Assembly: GCF_002160755.1 (NCBI RefSeq)
Contig: NZ_NFLE01000004.1
Coordinates: forward strand, 62,001 to 126,000
Direction: 5' to 3'
DNA from: Lachnoclostridium sp. An14
Lineage (GTDB): Bacteria > Bacillota > Clostridia > Lachnospirales > Lachnospiraceae
Length of the DNA stretch: 64,000 bases
Part shown: piece after piece, positions 17,839 through 26,945 of the stretch
Numbering within the stretch: the stretch's first letter is position 1
Layout: each line of letters begins with the position of its first letter
Translations under genes and position numbers: made by a program
The notes under the pieces: generated by a model
Databases searched by the model: none
What the model saw: only the letters and a program-made list of their open reading frames with translations
What the model was told of the DNA's origin: nothing

Positions 17839-20023
17839 AGTCTAATTCCTCCTTTTCCAGCCCGCAGGCATCTAAAAATTCCTCATAAGTCAGATAGGGA
17901 TAGGCCCAGTCCAATTCCCGCTGAAACAGTCCCCGCAAAATGCCGTCCATGGCCGCCTCCCCGCCCACCAGCGTCTCCGCCTTTCGGATTTTTAAGGGCA
18001 TTTCACAGTATTGGCGCAGTTCTGCCAGGCGGTTCGTGATCTGCAGTCGCTCCTCCTCCGGGAGGATGGACAGGTACTGAGGGTTGCGCACGTAGAAATT
18101 CCGGTGGTAGTCCTCCACCGCCTGTTTCCACGGATTGACATAGTGCTCCGCGGCGTAATCCTCCCCGTACAGCTCTTTTGCGATCCGGTAGGTGGTGTAG
18201 CAGGTCAGGCCCTCGGCGGACCAGGGGTCCTTAGGATCTCCAGGGGCAAACATATTGGCCAGTCCCCACCACTGGTGCACCAGCTCGTGGATCATCACCT
18301 CCCCGGGGGCAGTTCCTTTATTTTGGTCGTTTAGGTTGGCGGCGGTAAAATCCGCCTCGTCCAGCAGGCTGGCCCCGTTTGTGGCGTAGCCGCCGCCGGA
18401 GACACGGCTCTGAATCAGTTTCAGGGAGCCGTCCGCGCCGAAGGAGAGGGGGCCGTAGTGCTCCGTGCAGTAGTCCACCACCGCCTGTATGGCTTCGGCG
18501 GCCCCGGCGGCCTCCATCACCGCCTGATGCTTGCGGCCGTAGTAGAACTGGATGGAAAGCCCTCCCGCAAAAATGTCCTCCCGGAGGTAATCCCCGGCGT
18601 AGAGGATGCCCCCGGATCCGGTGTACTCGTAGCTCCAGGTGGAGGTGCCGTCGCTGTGGACGGCTGTCACGGCGGCCTCGCTGGCGCAGAAGGGGATCAC
18701 AGTCATGTGGCTTGGCAGGATGATTTCCACGGAAGTGGGGTACCGCTCCTCACCCTCCGGGGATACGTTCAGCAGCCGGGGAATCAGGGCGCTGTTTTCC
18801 AGGCAGAGGTATTGGCCGCTGATCTCCAGCCGTCCCTGCATGGTGGACATGGAACGGCTCTCCTGAGGAAACCCGCCGTATTCCACCTCCAGTTCGATCT
18901 GCGGATCCGCCGGGAGGGTCACTTCCGCCATGGCCTCGTTGTACTCCTCGTAGTCCCCTGGAGAAAAGGGGACGGGTGTCCCATTGGCCAGGACGGAGGA
19001 GATGGAGTATCCAGGATTGACTGCCAGGGCCGCGGTCTGGGGGCTGCCGGACCGGTTCTGGAGCTGGTAGACGGCTTTCCCGGACACCGTACCGGCATGG
19101 GTGTCCGGAAATACCTGGGCGCTGCGCCGGGAACAGGTGACGCCTTCCAGCATGGACAAGGCGTCAAAGGTCATAACCGTCAGATCCGGGTTGCTGTGAT
19201 CCACCAGAGGCTGGGCGGCCCAGGCGGAAACGGAGCCGGCGAGAAGACAGAGGGCAAGGAGTGGCCCCAGAGGCCTTCGGATACCGCAGAGAAAGGAGGC
19301 CAGGGGCCCTTTCCCCCACTGCCGGACAAAAAGCCAGGAAATCACCCACACTCCCTCCAAGGCTCCCAGCCAGGTCAGGCGTATATAGGCCACGGAGCGG
19401 AAGATGCGGAGGTTGGAAAAATCATCGGACAGAGCCCACACGCTGGGGTTCAGCCAGCAAAGCTGCCAGTCCCCGGCCCAGACTGTCAGGCTCAGCCCGG
19501 AAAAGGCGGCGACGAGAGCCAGGGACAGATCGGTCCGCCTGGTAAACTGGTAGGCGGAGGAGGCGGCCAGGATGGACAGCGGCAAGGCTAGGCCCATGAA
19601 AAGCCCGTAAGCGAGAACGTAGTCGCCGGTGTCAAAGACGGAGCCGATGAGCCTTCGGCTGGCGGGGAACCAGAGCGCCGCCGTGACGCCAAAGCATAAG
19701 GCCGCCGCCGCGATGAGGGCCAGGAGGCGCAAGAGAGCCAGGTGCCTGGGAGGGACGGCGGCATCCGCCAGCACTTCCACCCGGCTGCGGCTGGCCCGGT
19801 CCAGCTCCTCCAGGGTGAGGAGGGCAAAGAAAATCCCGCCGCAGACGCCCCCGGCCAGAGCGGGGTTAGCCAGAAACTGGGTGGCCATGGTGCCGGCCTG
19901 TGCCGGCTGGTAGAACAGGAGGCCGGCCAGGGGCGAGAGGGCTGTGGCCAGGGCGGTGAGCCAGGTAAAAGGGCTTTGCAGGAGCCGGAAAAACTCCAGA
20001 AGGAACAGGCGGACAAATTTCAT
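17816..20023 (-). CDS. ABC-2 permease fused to an M1-type metallopeptidase
   Basis: 735 residues. Residues about 1-270 contain six or seven membrane helices like an ABC-2 permease; about 290-735 is soluble and resembles M1 aminopeptidases. The zinc motif HELVH lies at 579-583 followed by QWWG, with a third ligand Glu near 604 in SAEGLT, two residues later than the canonical spacing. The exopeptidase GxMEN motif is replaced by GGGYATNGA, as in ABC permease/M1 fusions. The start overlaps the ATPase stop (ATGA). Possibly exports and processes, or senses and degrades, a peptide; unproven. Confidence 0.8.
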   Translation of the reverse strand: MKFVRLFLLEFFRLLQSPFTWLTALATALSPLAGLLFYQPAQAGTMATQFLANPALAGGVCGGIFFALLTLEELDRASRSRVEVLADAAVPPRHLALLRLLALIAAAALCFGVTAALWFPASRRLIGSVFDTGDYVLAYGLFMGLALPLSILAASSAYQFTRRTDLSLALVAAFSGLSLTVWAGDWQLCWLNPSVWALSDDFSNLRIFRSVAYIRLTWLGALEGVWVISWLFVRQWGKGPLASFLCGIRRPLGPLLALCLLAGSVSAWAAQPLVDHSNPDLTVMTFDALSMLEGVTCSRRSAQVFPDTHAGTVSGKAVYQLQNRSGSPQTAALAVNPGYSISSVLANGTPVPFSPGDYEEYNEAMAEVTLPADPQIELEVEYGGFPQESRSMSTMQGRLEISGQYLCLENSALIPRLLNVSPEGEERYPTSVEIILPSHMTVIPFCASEAAVTAVHSDGTSTWSYEYTGSGGILYAGDYLREDIFAGGLSIQFYYGRKHQAVMEAAGAAEAIQAVVDYCTEHYGPLSFGADGSLKLIQSRVSGGGYATNGASLLDEADFTAANLNDQNKGTAPGEVMIHELVHQWWGLANMFAPGDPKDPWSAEGLTCYTTYRIAKELYGEDYAAEHYVNPWKQAVEDYHRNFYVRNPQYLSILPEEERLQITNRLAELRQYCEMPLKIRKAETLVGGEAAMDGILRGLFQRELDWAYPYLTYEEFLDACGLEKEELDFETNCEI

Positions 20024-20880
20024 CGGGCCACCTCCCTGGAAATCAGATAAAGGTAAGCGTCCTCCAGGGTAGGCTCCTCCGGCCGGGCGTAGGAGGGGAG
20101 CACGCCGGCCACCCCGCGGCAGCGCACCCCGCAGGCCGTATGGACCCTGGCAGTGACGGAGATTTCCCCATTTTCAGGGGCATCTTGCTCCCAGAAGACT
20201 CCCACGTGGCCGGCGGCGGCCTGGATCAGCCGCTCCGGCGCGCCGGAAAAGAGGATGGTTCCGCGGTGCAGCACGATCAGATGGTCACACACAGACTGTA
20301 CATCCTCGATGATGTGGGTGGAAAGGAGCACCAGGCGGTTTTGAGCCGTCCTGGAAAACAGATTCCGGAAGTGGATCCGCTCCTCCGGGTCAAGGCCCAC
20401 CGTGGGCTCGTCTAAAATCAAGAGCTCCGGATCCCCGAGGAGGGCCTGGGCGATCCCCACCCGCTGGCGCTGGCCGCCGGAAAGGGTGCGGATTCTGGCT
20501 TTCGCCTGTTCCTCCAGGCGCACGTCCTGGAGAACCTGCCGGATGGCAGCCCTGGAATCCCGGATTCCCTTCAGGGCCGCCATATAGTCTAAAAACTGCC
20601 ACACTGTGAGCTCGTCAAACAGGCCAAACTCCTGGGGCAGGTAGCCTAAGCGGGATTTTAGCTCCATCTCCCTGTCTTTTAAGGGCGCCCCGTCCAGCTG
20701 GATGACGCCGGAGGAGGGCATCAGGGCTGCGGACAGCAGCCGGATTAAAGTGGATTTTCCCGCCCCGTTAGGGCCCAGCAGGCCGGTGAGGCTGGGGGAG
20801 CCGAGGCGGAGGGAGAGGCCTCCAAGGGCCTGCTTTCCGTTGGGATACGTCATAGTCACGTCCTGGATGTGAAATTCCAT
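20020..20880 (-). CDS. ABC transporter ATP-binding protein
   Basis: 286-residue nucleotide-binding subunit: Walker A GPNGAGKST, Q-loop GYLPQEFGLF, signature LSGGQRQR, Walker B LLILDEP, and H-loop STHIIED. Closest in type to BcrA/Nod-type export ATPases. ATG 20880 is chosen because GGAGACCAACCAT lies upstream and the family N-terminus begins there; the frame to 21126 extends into repeat DNA. Drives the two membrane proteins downstream. Confidence 0.92.
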   Translation of the reverse strand: MEFHIQDVTMTYPNGKQALGGLSLRLGSPSLTGLLGPNGAGKSTLIRLLSAALMPSSGVIQLDGAPLKDREMELKSRLGYLPQEFGLFDELTVWQFLDYMAALKGIRDSRAAIRQVLQDVRLEEQAKARIRTLSGGQRQRVGIAQALLGDPELLILDEPTVGLDPEERIHFRNLFSRTAQNRLVLLSTHIIEDVQSVCDHLIVLHRGTILFSGAPERLIQAAAGHVGVFWEQDAPENGEISVTARVHTACGVRCRGVAGVLPSYARPEEPTLEDAYLYLISREVAR

Positions 20881-21103
20881 ATGGTTGGTCTCCTTTCGAT
20901 TTGAGCTTGGATGTTCAGGATACCAGAGCCATATGGAGGAAAATAGAAGATTTTGTGTGATTTGTGTGGAGAAAGGAAAAGAGAGCCTTCCGGCGGGGAG
21001 AGCAGCCGGAAGGCGGTTTGTCCCGCCAGAGGGCAGAGTGGAAAAATAGACTTCCAGGAGAGGAGAAATGGCCGGCAGGCGCTTGGTGTTTCCGGGAGAG
21101 GAA

Positions 21104-21180
21104 ATAAGTGTGCGCTTGGCGCACATTCGCGCCGGAGCGCGGCTGCGTAAACAGCCATATTCCTTCCCGCGGAGTGCGTC
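21104..21180 (-). repeat. Dispersed GC-rich repeat, copy A
   Basis: About 77 bases matching copies B-E in inverted orientation (contains GCGCCGGAGCGCGGCTGCGT). It lies between the ATPase and the kinase genes. The 20881-21238 gap also has a separate 15-bp perfect inverted repeat at 21194-21234. Confidence 0.75.
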
Positions 21181-21193
21181 TTCTTGCAGAGCA

Positions 21194-21234
21194 TTTTTAT
21201 TTAACAGGGAACACAGTTTCCTGTTAAATAAAAA
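21194..21234. repeat. 15-bp perfect inverted repeat
   Basis: TTTTTATTTAACAGG (21194-21208) and CCTGTTAAATAAAAA (21220-21234) are exact reverse complements around an 11-base loop, just after the kinase stop. The T tract is on the 5' side on both strands, so it is not a standard terminator. Confidence 0.7.
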
Positions 21235-21238
21235 ACGC

Positions 21239-22795
21239 CTAGTCCGGTAAAGGGGGAGAGCCGGAGAGAACGTCCGGTCCCGGGGGAAACATCACCGTGG
21301 CCCGGACGCCGTCCGCGGTGTTTTCCAGGGCGCAGGAGGCGCCGTGGCGTTCCAGAATCATGTTGGTGAGGTAGAGCCCCAGGCCGCTGCCTCCGGTGCT
21401 GCGGTTTCGGGAGGTTTCCTCCCGGTAAAAGGGCTCAAACAGGTGAGGCAGGGCCGTTTCGCCGATGTGGGCCCCGGCGTTTTCCACCGTGAAGGCAGGC
21501 CGGTGTTCCAGAAGGCCGCACCAGACGGAGACGGAGTTTCCCTCCGGGGAGTAGAGGGCGGCGTTGGAGAGCAAATTTCCCAGGGCCAGACGTAAGAGGG
21601 AGGGATCCCCGTTTACGAAAACGCCTGGGGTCAGCCGGGAGGTCAGGGACTGCCCCCGCTGAAAGAACAGCTCGGCGTCCAGGGACAGCTGGCGCTCTAA
21701 GAGGGCGGAAAGCTCCAGGGACTCCGGGCGGAAGGCCGCCGCTCCCGTTTCCATGCGGGAGATGGTGAGCATTTCCTGAATCAGCTTTTCCATGCGGCCG
21801 GTGACCTGAAGGGAGCGAAACAGGTATTTTTCCCGGTCCCGGTACACCCCGACCCCTTCCAACATCCCGGAGAGCTGCCCTTTTAAGATGGTAATGGGAG
21901 TTTTTAACTCGTGGGAGGCGGCGGAAAAGAAGGCCATCCGCTGGCGGTCCAGCTCCCGCTCCTTTTCCACCTCCTTTTGCAGAGCCTGGTTGGCGGTTTC
22001 CAGTTCCCCCAGGGCGGCGGAGAGCCGTCTGGCCAGCCGGTTCAGGCTGCGGCCCAGCGCTCCGATTTCATCCGCCCGCCCCTCGGCGCACCCCCAGTCA
22101 AAGTCCAGCTCCGCCATGTTTCCTGCAATGTCCGTCAGCCGGACGATGGGACGGGTGATATAGCGGGAGTACATCAGGGCGCAGGTCAGGGAAAAGGCAA
22201 GGAGGGCAGCCAGAATCCAGGGAGCCATCCGGTGAAAGGCCTGTACTGCCAGGTTTTCCGCCTGGATGCGGGGGATCACGCAGAGGTAAAAGGGTTGGGT
22301 GTGCCCGGCAAACCGCACCTCGGTCACGAGGGTGTTTTCCCCCGACATGGTCACCGTCACCATCCCGTTTTCCCCGCGATCCGCCGGCCAGGTGAGAGCC
22401 GGAGCGGTGACGTCCCCCTGGAGGAGTTCCGGGCTGTCTGGCATTCCGCTTGATTGTTCCGGGATTTTGGCGGAAACGCCGGACTGGGGCGTCAGAGCGA
22501 GCCGGGAGCCGGTGTCCACAACGGCGCCGCCGGCGTCCAGCAAAAAGGCGTCCGCCCCGGAGGAACGGATAAAATCGTCCAGAACCGACCCGCAGTCGTT
22601 CACCCCCACGTCCGCCAGCCGGGCCGCCAGGCCGTCCGTCTGCCGCACCAGATCCCTGTTGATAATGGCGGTGTAGGTGAGAGGCGTGGCCCAGGCGATT
22701 AACCCGAAGGTGACGGCCCCGGCGCAGAGGAGCATCAGGGCCGTCATGAGAAAAATGCGGGCGGTCAGGCTCTCACGTAGTTTTTTTCGCGGCAC
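21239..22795 (-). CDS. Sensor histidine kinase
   Basis: 518 residues. Membrane helix near 13-35, an extracytoplasmic sensor domain to about 190, second helix near 192-212, HAMP linker, then the catalytic core: H box AASHELKTPI, N box LGNLLSNAALYSPEGN, G box GGSGLGLYLTNMILERHGA. Starts with GTG at 22795, overlapping the response-regulator end by 23 bases. Its large sensor and neighbouring ABC module suggest response to an extracellular compound. Partner is the adjacent OmpR-type regulator. Confidence 0.92.
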   Translation of the reverse strand: MPRKKLRESLTARIFLMTALMLLCAGAVTFGLIAWATPLTYTAIINRDLVRQTDGLAARLADVGVNDCGSVLDDFIRSSGADAFLLDAGGAVVDTGSRLALTPQSGVSAKIPEQSSGMPDSPELLQGDVTAPALTWPADRGENGMVTVTMSGENTLVTEVRFAGHTQPFYLCVIPRIQAENLAVQAFHRMAPWILAALLAFSLTCALMYSRYITRPIVRLTDIAGNMAELDFDWGCAEGRADEIGALGRSLNRLARRLSAALGELETANQALQKEVEKERELDRQRMAFFSAASHELKTPITILKGQLSGMLEGVGVYRDREKYLFRSLQVTGRMEKLIQEMLTISRMETGAAAFRPESLELSALLERQLSLDAELFFQRGQSLTSRLTPGVFVNGDPSLLRLALGNLLSNAALYSPEGNSVSVWCGLLEHRPAFTVENAGAHIGETALPHLFEPFYREETSRNRSTGGSGLGLYLTNMILERHGASCALENTADGVRATVMFPPGPDVLSGSPPLPD

Positions 22796-23441
22796 GGTAG
22801 CCCACCCCCCTTACGGTTTCAATATAGTCTTTCCCCAGCTTGTGCCGGAGGTTTTTGATATGGCTGTCCACCACCCGCTCATCCCCGTAGAAATCGTAGC
22901 CCCACAGCTTTGCCAGCAGCATTTCCCTGGTAAAGACCCGGCCGGGGGAGGCGAGGAAGGTGGCGAGAAGGTCAAACTCCCGGACCGTCAGCTCCAGGGG
23001 ATGGCCGTCAAGGAAGGCCTCCCTGGCAGTCCGGTTGAGGAGCAGGTCTCCGCGGCGCAGGCAGTCCTCCTCCTCACCTCCGGCCCGGCGGCGGAGGATG
23101 ACCCGGATTTTTTCCAGCAGGACGGGCATGGAAAAGGGCTTGGTCACATAGTCGTCGATGTCTAAGCCGAAACCGCGCAGCTGCTCCGCCTCCCCGTCTA
23201 AGGCGGTGAGCATGAGGATGGGAACCTGGGACTGGCTGCGGATCACCTCGCACACGCCGAATCCGTCTATTTTCGGCAGCATAATGTCCAGCAAAACCAG
23301 GTCAAAGGGCTGTGCCTGGAACAGAGCCAGGGCCTCCACCCCGTCCCCGGCCGCCGCCGTGCCGTATCCGGCGTCAGCCAGGTAGGCGCAGAGAAACTCC
23401 TGGATGTCCGGCTCGTCCTCCACAATCAGAATTCGTTTCAT
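22773..23441 (-). CDS. OmpR-family response regulator
   Basis: 222 residues: receiver domain with EDE (8-10 region), phosphoacceptor Asp in LVLLDIMLP, and Lys in YVTKPF; C-terminal winged helix ending ETVRGVGYRAAKK. ATG 23441 is preferred to the TTG two codons upstream because it gives the family start MKRILIVEDE. Cotranscribed with the kinase. Probable target is the ABC operon downstream. Confidence 0.93.
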   Translation of the reverse strand: MKRILIVEDEPDIQEFLCAYLADAGYGTAAAGDGVEALALFQAQPFDLVLLDIMLPKIDGFGVCEVIRSQSQVPILMLTALDGEAEQLRGFGLDIDDYVTKPFSMPVLLEKIRVILRRRAGGEEEDCLRRGDLLLNRTAREAFLDGHPLELTVREFDLLATFLASPGRVFTREMLLAKLWGYDFYGDERVVDSHIKNLRHKLGKDYIETVRGVGYRAAKKTT

Positions 23442-23550
23442 AAGCAATCACCTGATGGCAGTATAGCACGGAATTATGAATTTATGATGGAGATTGGGAT
23501 GAAAAAAGAACTTTCGTTTCCTAATTTCACCAGGTCTCATCCCATTCTTT

Positions 23551-24363
23551 TCACTTCTGCCCGGATCGCCGTCGCCTTCGTTTCCCGCCCCGTTTTCGTT
23601 TCCGGAAGCTGTCCGTCCGCCCCCTGTCTGCGGACAACAGCAAAATTCCCCCGGTGACTATCCCCACTGCCGCCAGACTCCCCAGAGCCAGCCAGAAATT
23701 CGGATCCTCTTTCGCCCCGTTAAATTCCGCCATGGAAAATCCGGACAGAACCAGCGCCGCGGAAAACGGGTAGGCGGAGAGCAGGAACCCGTCCTTAAAA
23801 AAGAGGATGCAGTAGCCCATGAGAAATGCCAGAATGGAGCCGCCAAGATAGGCCCTGGGCAGCTGCCCGAATAGTAATATGAGGGGCATACACGCCACCC
23901 AGGTGGCAAGGGCCGCCGCCGTCAGCCGCCCGGTCTGGTCAAGGATCATTTCCGGGGAACCGCCTGGCAGGCCCGCCAAAATCCCGGTGAAAAGGGTGGA
24001 AACGGCACTGCAAAGCCCAAAGAGCAGGGCCAGCATCCCGGCCGCCGCCAGCTTTCCCATAAGGAGCCTGGGGTAGGAGACCGGCAGGGTGAGCAGGTTC
24101 TTCTCCGTGTCGTTTCCCCGCTCCCGGTCGATCATCCACCCGCCGGTCATCACCAGGGAGATGGGAAGAAAGATCTGGGTATTGCCCCAGATCACGCTGG
24201 CAAACAGCTGGGAAAAGCCGTAGTCCGGCGTCTGAAATTCCGGGGCGACCATCTGCTGCGAGCCGTACTGCACCGCCGGGCACAGGCTCATGGCCGCGAT
24301 GCCCACCAGAAGGATGGGACAGCGCCGCAGTTTCAGCCATTCACATCGAATCAGATCCCACAT
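23551..24363 (-). CDS. ABC-2 permease, lantibiotic-immunity type (LanG/BcrB-like)
   Basis: 270 residues with six hydrophobic helices and the typical N-terminus MWDLIRCEWLKLRRCP. RERGNDTEKNLLTLPVSYPRL matches the loop after helix 2 in LanE/LanG and BcrB proteins. ATG 24363 is preferred; the frame running up to 24774 is antisense/out-of-frame to the neighbouring permease gene. A very basic tail ends the protein. Overlaps the upstream permease by 13 bases. Confidence 0.82.
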   Translation of the reverse strand: MWDLIRCEWLKLRRCPILLVGIAAMSLCPAVQYGSQQMVAPEFQTPDYGFSQLFASVIWGNTQIFLPISLVMTGGWMIDRERGNDTEKNLLTLPVSYPRLLMGKLAAAGMLALLFGLCSAVSTLFTGILAGLPGGSPEMILDQTGRLTAAALATWVACMPLILLFGQLPRAYLGGSILAFLMGYCILFFKDGFLLSAYPFSAALVLSGFSMAEFNGAKEDPNFWLALGSLAAVGIVTGGILLLSADRGRTDSFRKRKRGGKRRRRRSGQK

Positions 24364-25181
24364 TCCGTTTCCCTCCTTTCCGTGCCCTGACGCCGGTAAA
24401 CCAGGGCAATCAGGGAGAAACAGACCGCCGCCTCCGCCCCGGCCACCAGAAAGGCCTGTCCGGTGGTCAGAAAATAGGGGCTGATCCGCTCCAAAAGCTC
24501 CGCCATCTCCCCTGACGGGGAGGTGAGATCCAGATACTGGAAATACCAGCGGAACGCCAGGGGGCCGGGCATCAGCGTTCCCGGATTCAGGCCGAAGGGC
24601 TGGGTGAGAAAGCGGTCGTTTATGCTGAAAATATAGTTGACAGTGGTGTAGGCGAAGGTGAGGATCACGGAGAGAATGGAGCTGCGGTTGAGAGCCACCA
24701 CCAGCAGAATACAGGGCAAAGCCCCGGCCCATAAAAGGATCCCCTGGCCGGTTCCCACGAAAAACAGCCGCCAAAAGCCCGCAGGCTCCCAGCCGAAGGC
24801 CAGCAAAATGGCCAGGTTTATCAGGCCGCCGGCCGCCATGAAGGTCACGGAAAATAAAAACAGGACCGCCAGTTTCGCGAACGCCAGCGCCGGTTTCGTC
24901 ACCGGCACGGTCAGGAGGTTTTTCAAGGTGTCCGATTCCTCCTCCTGGAAAAACAGGACGGAGCCAAGCACCCCCAGGGCCGGCAGGAGCAGAAGGCTGG
25001 CGCTCAGCTGAAACAGGGCGGACATCACCGCCTCCACCGCCTCCGCCCCGTCAGAAATATTCCGAAAATCCGGCAGAAGCAGGGCGCAGCCCAAAGGGAT
25101 CAGCCCGGAAATGGCCGCCGCCAGGAAAAAGAGAGGGCGCCGCCGCAGCTTGGCGCACTCACAGAGCAGAAGATTAAGCAA
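24351..25181 (-). CDS. ABC-2 permease, lantibiotic-immunity type (LanE/BcrB-like)
   Basis: 276 residues, six helices; begins LLNLLLCECAKLRRRP and contains EEESDTLKNLLTVPVTKPAL, parallel to the loop of its sister permease. The likely start is TTG 25181: GGAGGTGAGGGA precedes it and it overlaps the ATPase stop by 8 bases. An in-frame ATG at 25232 would overlap the ATPase more and lacks a ribosome site. With the sister protein it forms the heteromeric membrane part of a LanFEG-type exporter. Confidence 0.8.
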   Translation of the reverse strand: MLNLLLCECAKLRRRPLFFLAAAISGLIPLGCALLLPDFRNISDGAEAVEAVMSALFQLSASLLLLPALGVLGSVLFFQEEESDTLKNLLTVPVTKPALAFAKLAVLFLFSVTFMAAGGLINLAILLAFGWEPAGFWRLFFVGTGQGILLWAGALPCILLVVALNRSSILSVILTFAYTTVNYIFSINDRFLTQPFGLNPGTLMPGPLAFRWYFQYLDLTSPSGEMAELLERISPYFLTTGQAFLVAGAEAAVCFSLIALVYRRQGTERRETECGI

Positions 25182-26097
25182 TTCCCTCACCTCCCGTAAT
25201 CCGGCGGAAATAGTCCTCCAGGCTGTCCTCATAAAGGTGGACGTCCCTCACGGAAATCCCCGCCTCCACCAAAAGACGCACCGCCTCCCCGGTGTCAAAT
25301 TCCGGTTCCCTCACAGAAAGGGCACCGCCGTCCTCCAGGGTGAGGGTTTCGACTCCCAGACGGTTCCTAAGAAGGGCGGCGGCAGCCTTTCCATCGGAGA
25401 GGGAGAGACGGAGACAGCGACCGTTTTTCGCCTCCAGGTCCGCCATGGTTTCCTCCTCCAGCAAAACGCCGTGGTGGAGGATGCCGATGTCATCGGCCAG
25501 CAAGGCGATTTCTGAGAGAATGTGGCTGGAAAGGAGAATGGTCTTGCCCCGTTCCTGGCAAAGCGTCTGGATGAAGGAGCGCATTTCGGCGATGCCGATG
25601 GGATCCAGGCCGTTGATGGGCTCGTCCAGGATCAAAAGCTCTGGGTCGTGCATCACCGCCAGGGCGATGGCCAGACGCTGCTTCATGCCCAGGGAATACT
25701 GGGAGAACCGTTTCTTGTCCCGGTATGGGAGGCCCACCAGTTCCAGGGCCTCTTTGACGGGTTTCACCCCCTTCAGCCCCCGGAGCCTGGCAAAGATCGC
25801 CAGGTTTTCCGTGCCGGTCAGGTTGGGATAAAAGCCGGGGGACTCAATCAGGCTGCCGATGCGTGGCAGGAGCCGTTTTTCATTTCCCTGTAAAGGGCAG
25901 CCAAAGAGGGAAACGGTGCCGGATGTAGGCTTGGCAAGTCCCAAAAGCAGTTTCATAGTGGTGGTTTTTCCGGCTCCGTTTCGACCCAACAGGCCGTAGA
26001 TCCGTCCCTGTTTCACGTGGAGACAAAGGCCGGATACGCTGACCTGCTCCCCGTACCGTTTCGTCAGAGCCTGGGTTTTGATCATATAGTCGCTCAT
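25174..26097 (-). CDS. ABC ATPase, lantibiotic/bacitracin protection type (LanF/BcrA-like)
   Basis: 307 residues: Walker A GRNGAGKTT, signature YSLGMKQRLAIA (LGMKQ variant typical of BcrA/NukF), Walker B LLILDEPINGLDP, H-loop SSHILSE. With the two permeases encoded downstream it forms a LanFEG/BcrAB-like pump that expels membrane-active peptides. It faces away from a response-regulator/kinase pair across a 150-bp gap, the usual arrangement of inducible immunity modules. Confidence 0.92.
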   Translation of the reverse strand: MSDYMIKTQALTKRYGEQVSVSGLCLHVKQGRIYGLLGRNGAGKTTTMKLLLGLAKPTSGTVSLFGCPLQGNEKRLLPRIGSLIESPGFYPNLTGTENLAIFARLRGLKGVKPVKEALELVGLPYRDKKRFSQYSLGMKQRLAIALAVMHDPELLILDEPINGLDPIGIAEMRSFIQTLCQERGKTILLSSHILSEIALLADDIGILHHGVLLEEETMADLEAKNGRCLRLSLSDGKAAAALLRNRLGVETLTLEDGGALSVREPEFDTGEAVRLLVEAGISVRDVHLYEDSLEDYFRRITGGEGIA

Positions 26098-26249
26098 AAA
26101 GCGGGCACCTCCTTTTTTTCATGAAGACAGCATACCACCGGCACCTTGAGAGAAATGGGAGACAACTTTGAGGAATCTCTGAAATTGTAGGGATGGAATA
26201 GGCAGGGCGGCGGTTCGGCAGTATAATAGGCAGAGAGAGGTGAATGATC

Positions 26250-26945
26250 ATGAAGGAAAAACTGATTTTGCTGGTGGACGATGACCGGGAGCTTTTGGAG
26301 CTGCTGCGCTCCGTTTTTGAGCGGGCCGGGTATCGCCGCCTTTTGACGGCAGTTTCCGGCCGGGAGGCCCTGGAGCTCTGGCGGGAGAAAAAGCCGGACC
26401 TGATCGTCTTAGATGTGATGATGCCGGGGATGGACGGGTTTTCTGTGCTGCGGGAGATCCGCCGCGGCAGCCGTGTTCCCGTTTTGATGCTGTCTGCCCG
26501 CAGCGAGGCGGAGGACCGGATCGCCGGGCTGGAATGCGGGGCGGACGACTACCTCCCCAAGCCCTTTCTGCCAAAAGAGCTGCTTCTGCGGGTGGGGGCC
26601 ATCCTGTGGCGGGCTTACCCGGAGAGACACCGGACGGCAAAGCTGGCCGCCGCCACCGTGGATCTGGAGCGGGCGGAGGTGAGGCGGGGAGAGGAGCGGC
26701 TGCCCCTGACGGCCAGGGAGCTGCTCCTCTTTGAAAAACTGTATGAAAACGCCGGCCGGATCGTCACCACCGGCATTCTGTGTGAGACCGTCTGCGGGGA
26801 ATTCTGGCAGGGGTATGAGACCACCCTTTCCACCCACATCCGCCATCTGCGGGAAAAAATTGAGGAGCACCCCTCAAAGCCCGTTTCCCTGGTGACCGTC
26901 AAGGGGCTGGGATACCGCCTGAATCTGAAGGAGGAAGGGCTGTGA
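26250..26945 (+). CDS. OmpR-family response regulator
   Basis: 231 residues: receiver domain with DDD, phosphoacceptor Asp in LIVLDVMMPGMDG and Lys in YLPKPF, then a winged helix ending LVTVKGLGYRL. ATG 26250 is nine bases after AGAGAGG; an ATG two codons upstream is too close. A perfect TATAAT at 26222-26227 could be its -10. Likely activates the divergent LanFEG-like operon. Confidence 0.92.
   Translation: MKEKLILLVDDDRELLELLRSVFERAGYRRLLTAVSGREALELWREKKPDLIVLDVMMPGMDGFSVLREIRRGSRVPVLMLSARSEAEDRIAGLECGADDYLPKPFLPKELLLRVGAILWRAYPERHRTAKLAAATVDLERAEVRRGEERLPLTARELLLFEKLYENAGRIVTTGILCETVCGEFWQGYETTLSTHIRHLREKIEEHPSKPVSLVTVKGLGYRLNLKEEGL

Noticed and set aside
18458-19591. 377-codon plus-strand frame opposite the M1 fusion
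   Set aside because: Gly/His/Gln-rich antisense translation; the minus-strand protein has catalytic motifs.
21194-21234. Terminator for the kinase gene
   Set aside because: The stem is perfect but the T tract is on the 5' side for both strands, so there is no U run after the hairpin.
23551-24774. Longer 407-codon version of the LanG-like permease
   Set aside because: The extra N-terminus reads the neighbouring permease gene in the wrong frame; ATG 24363 gives the normal start.
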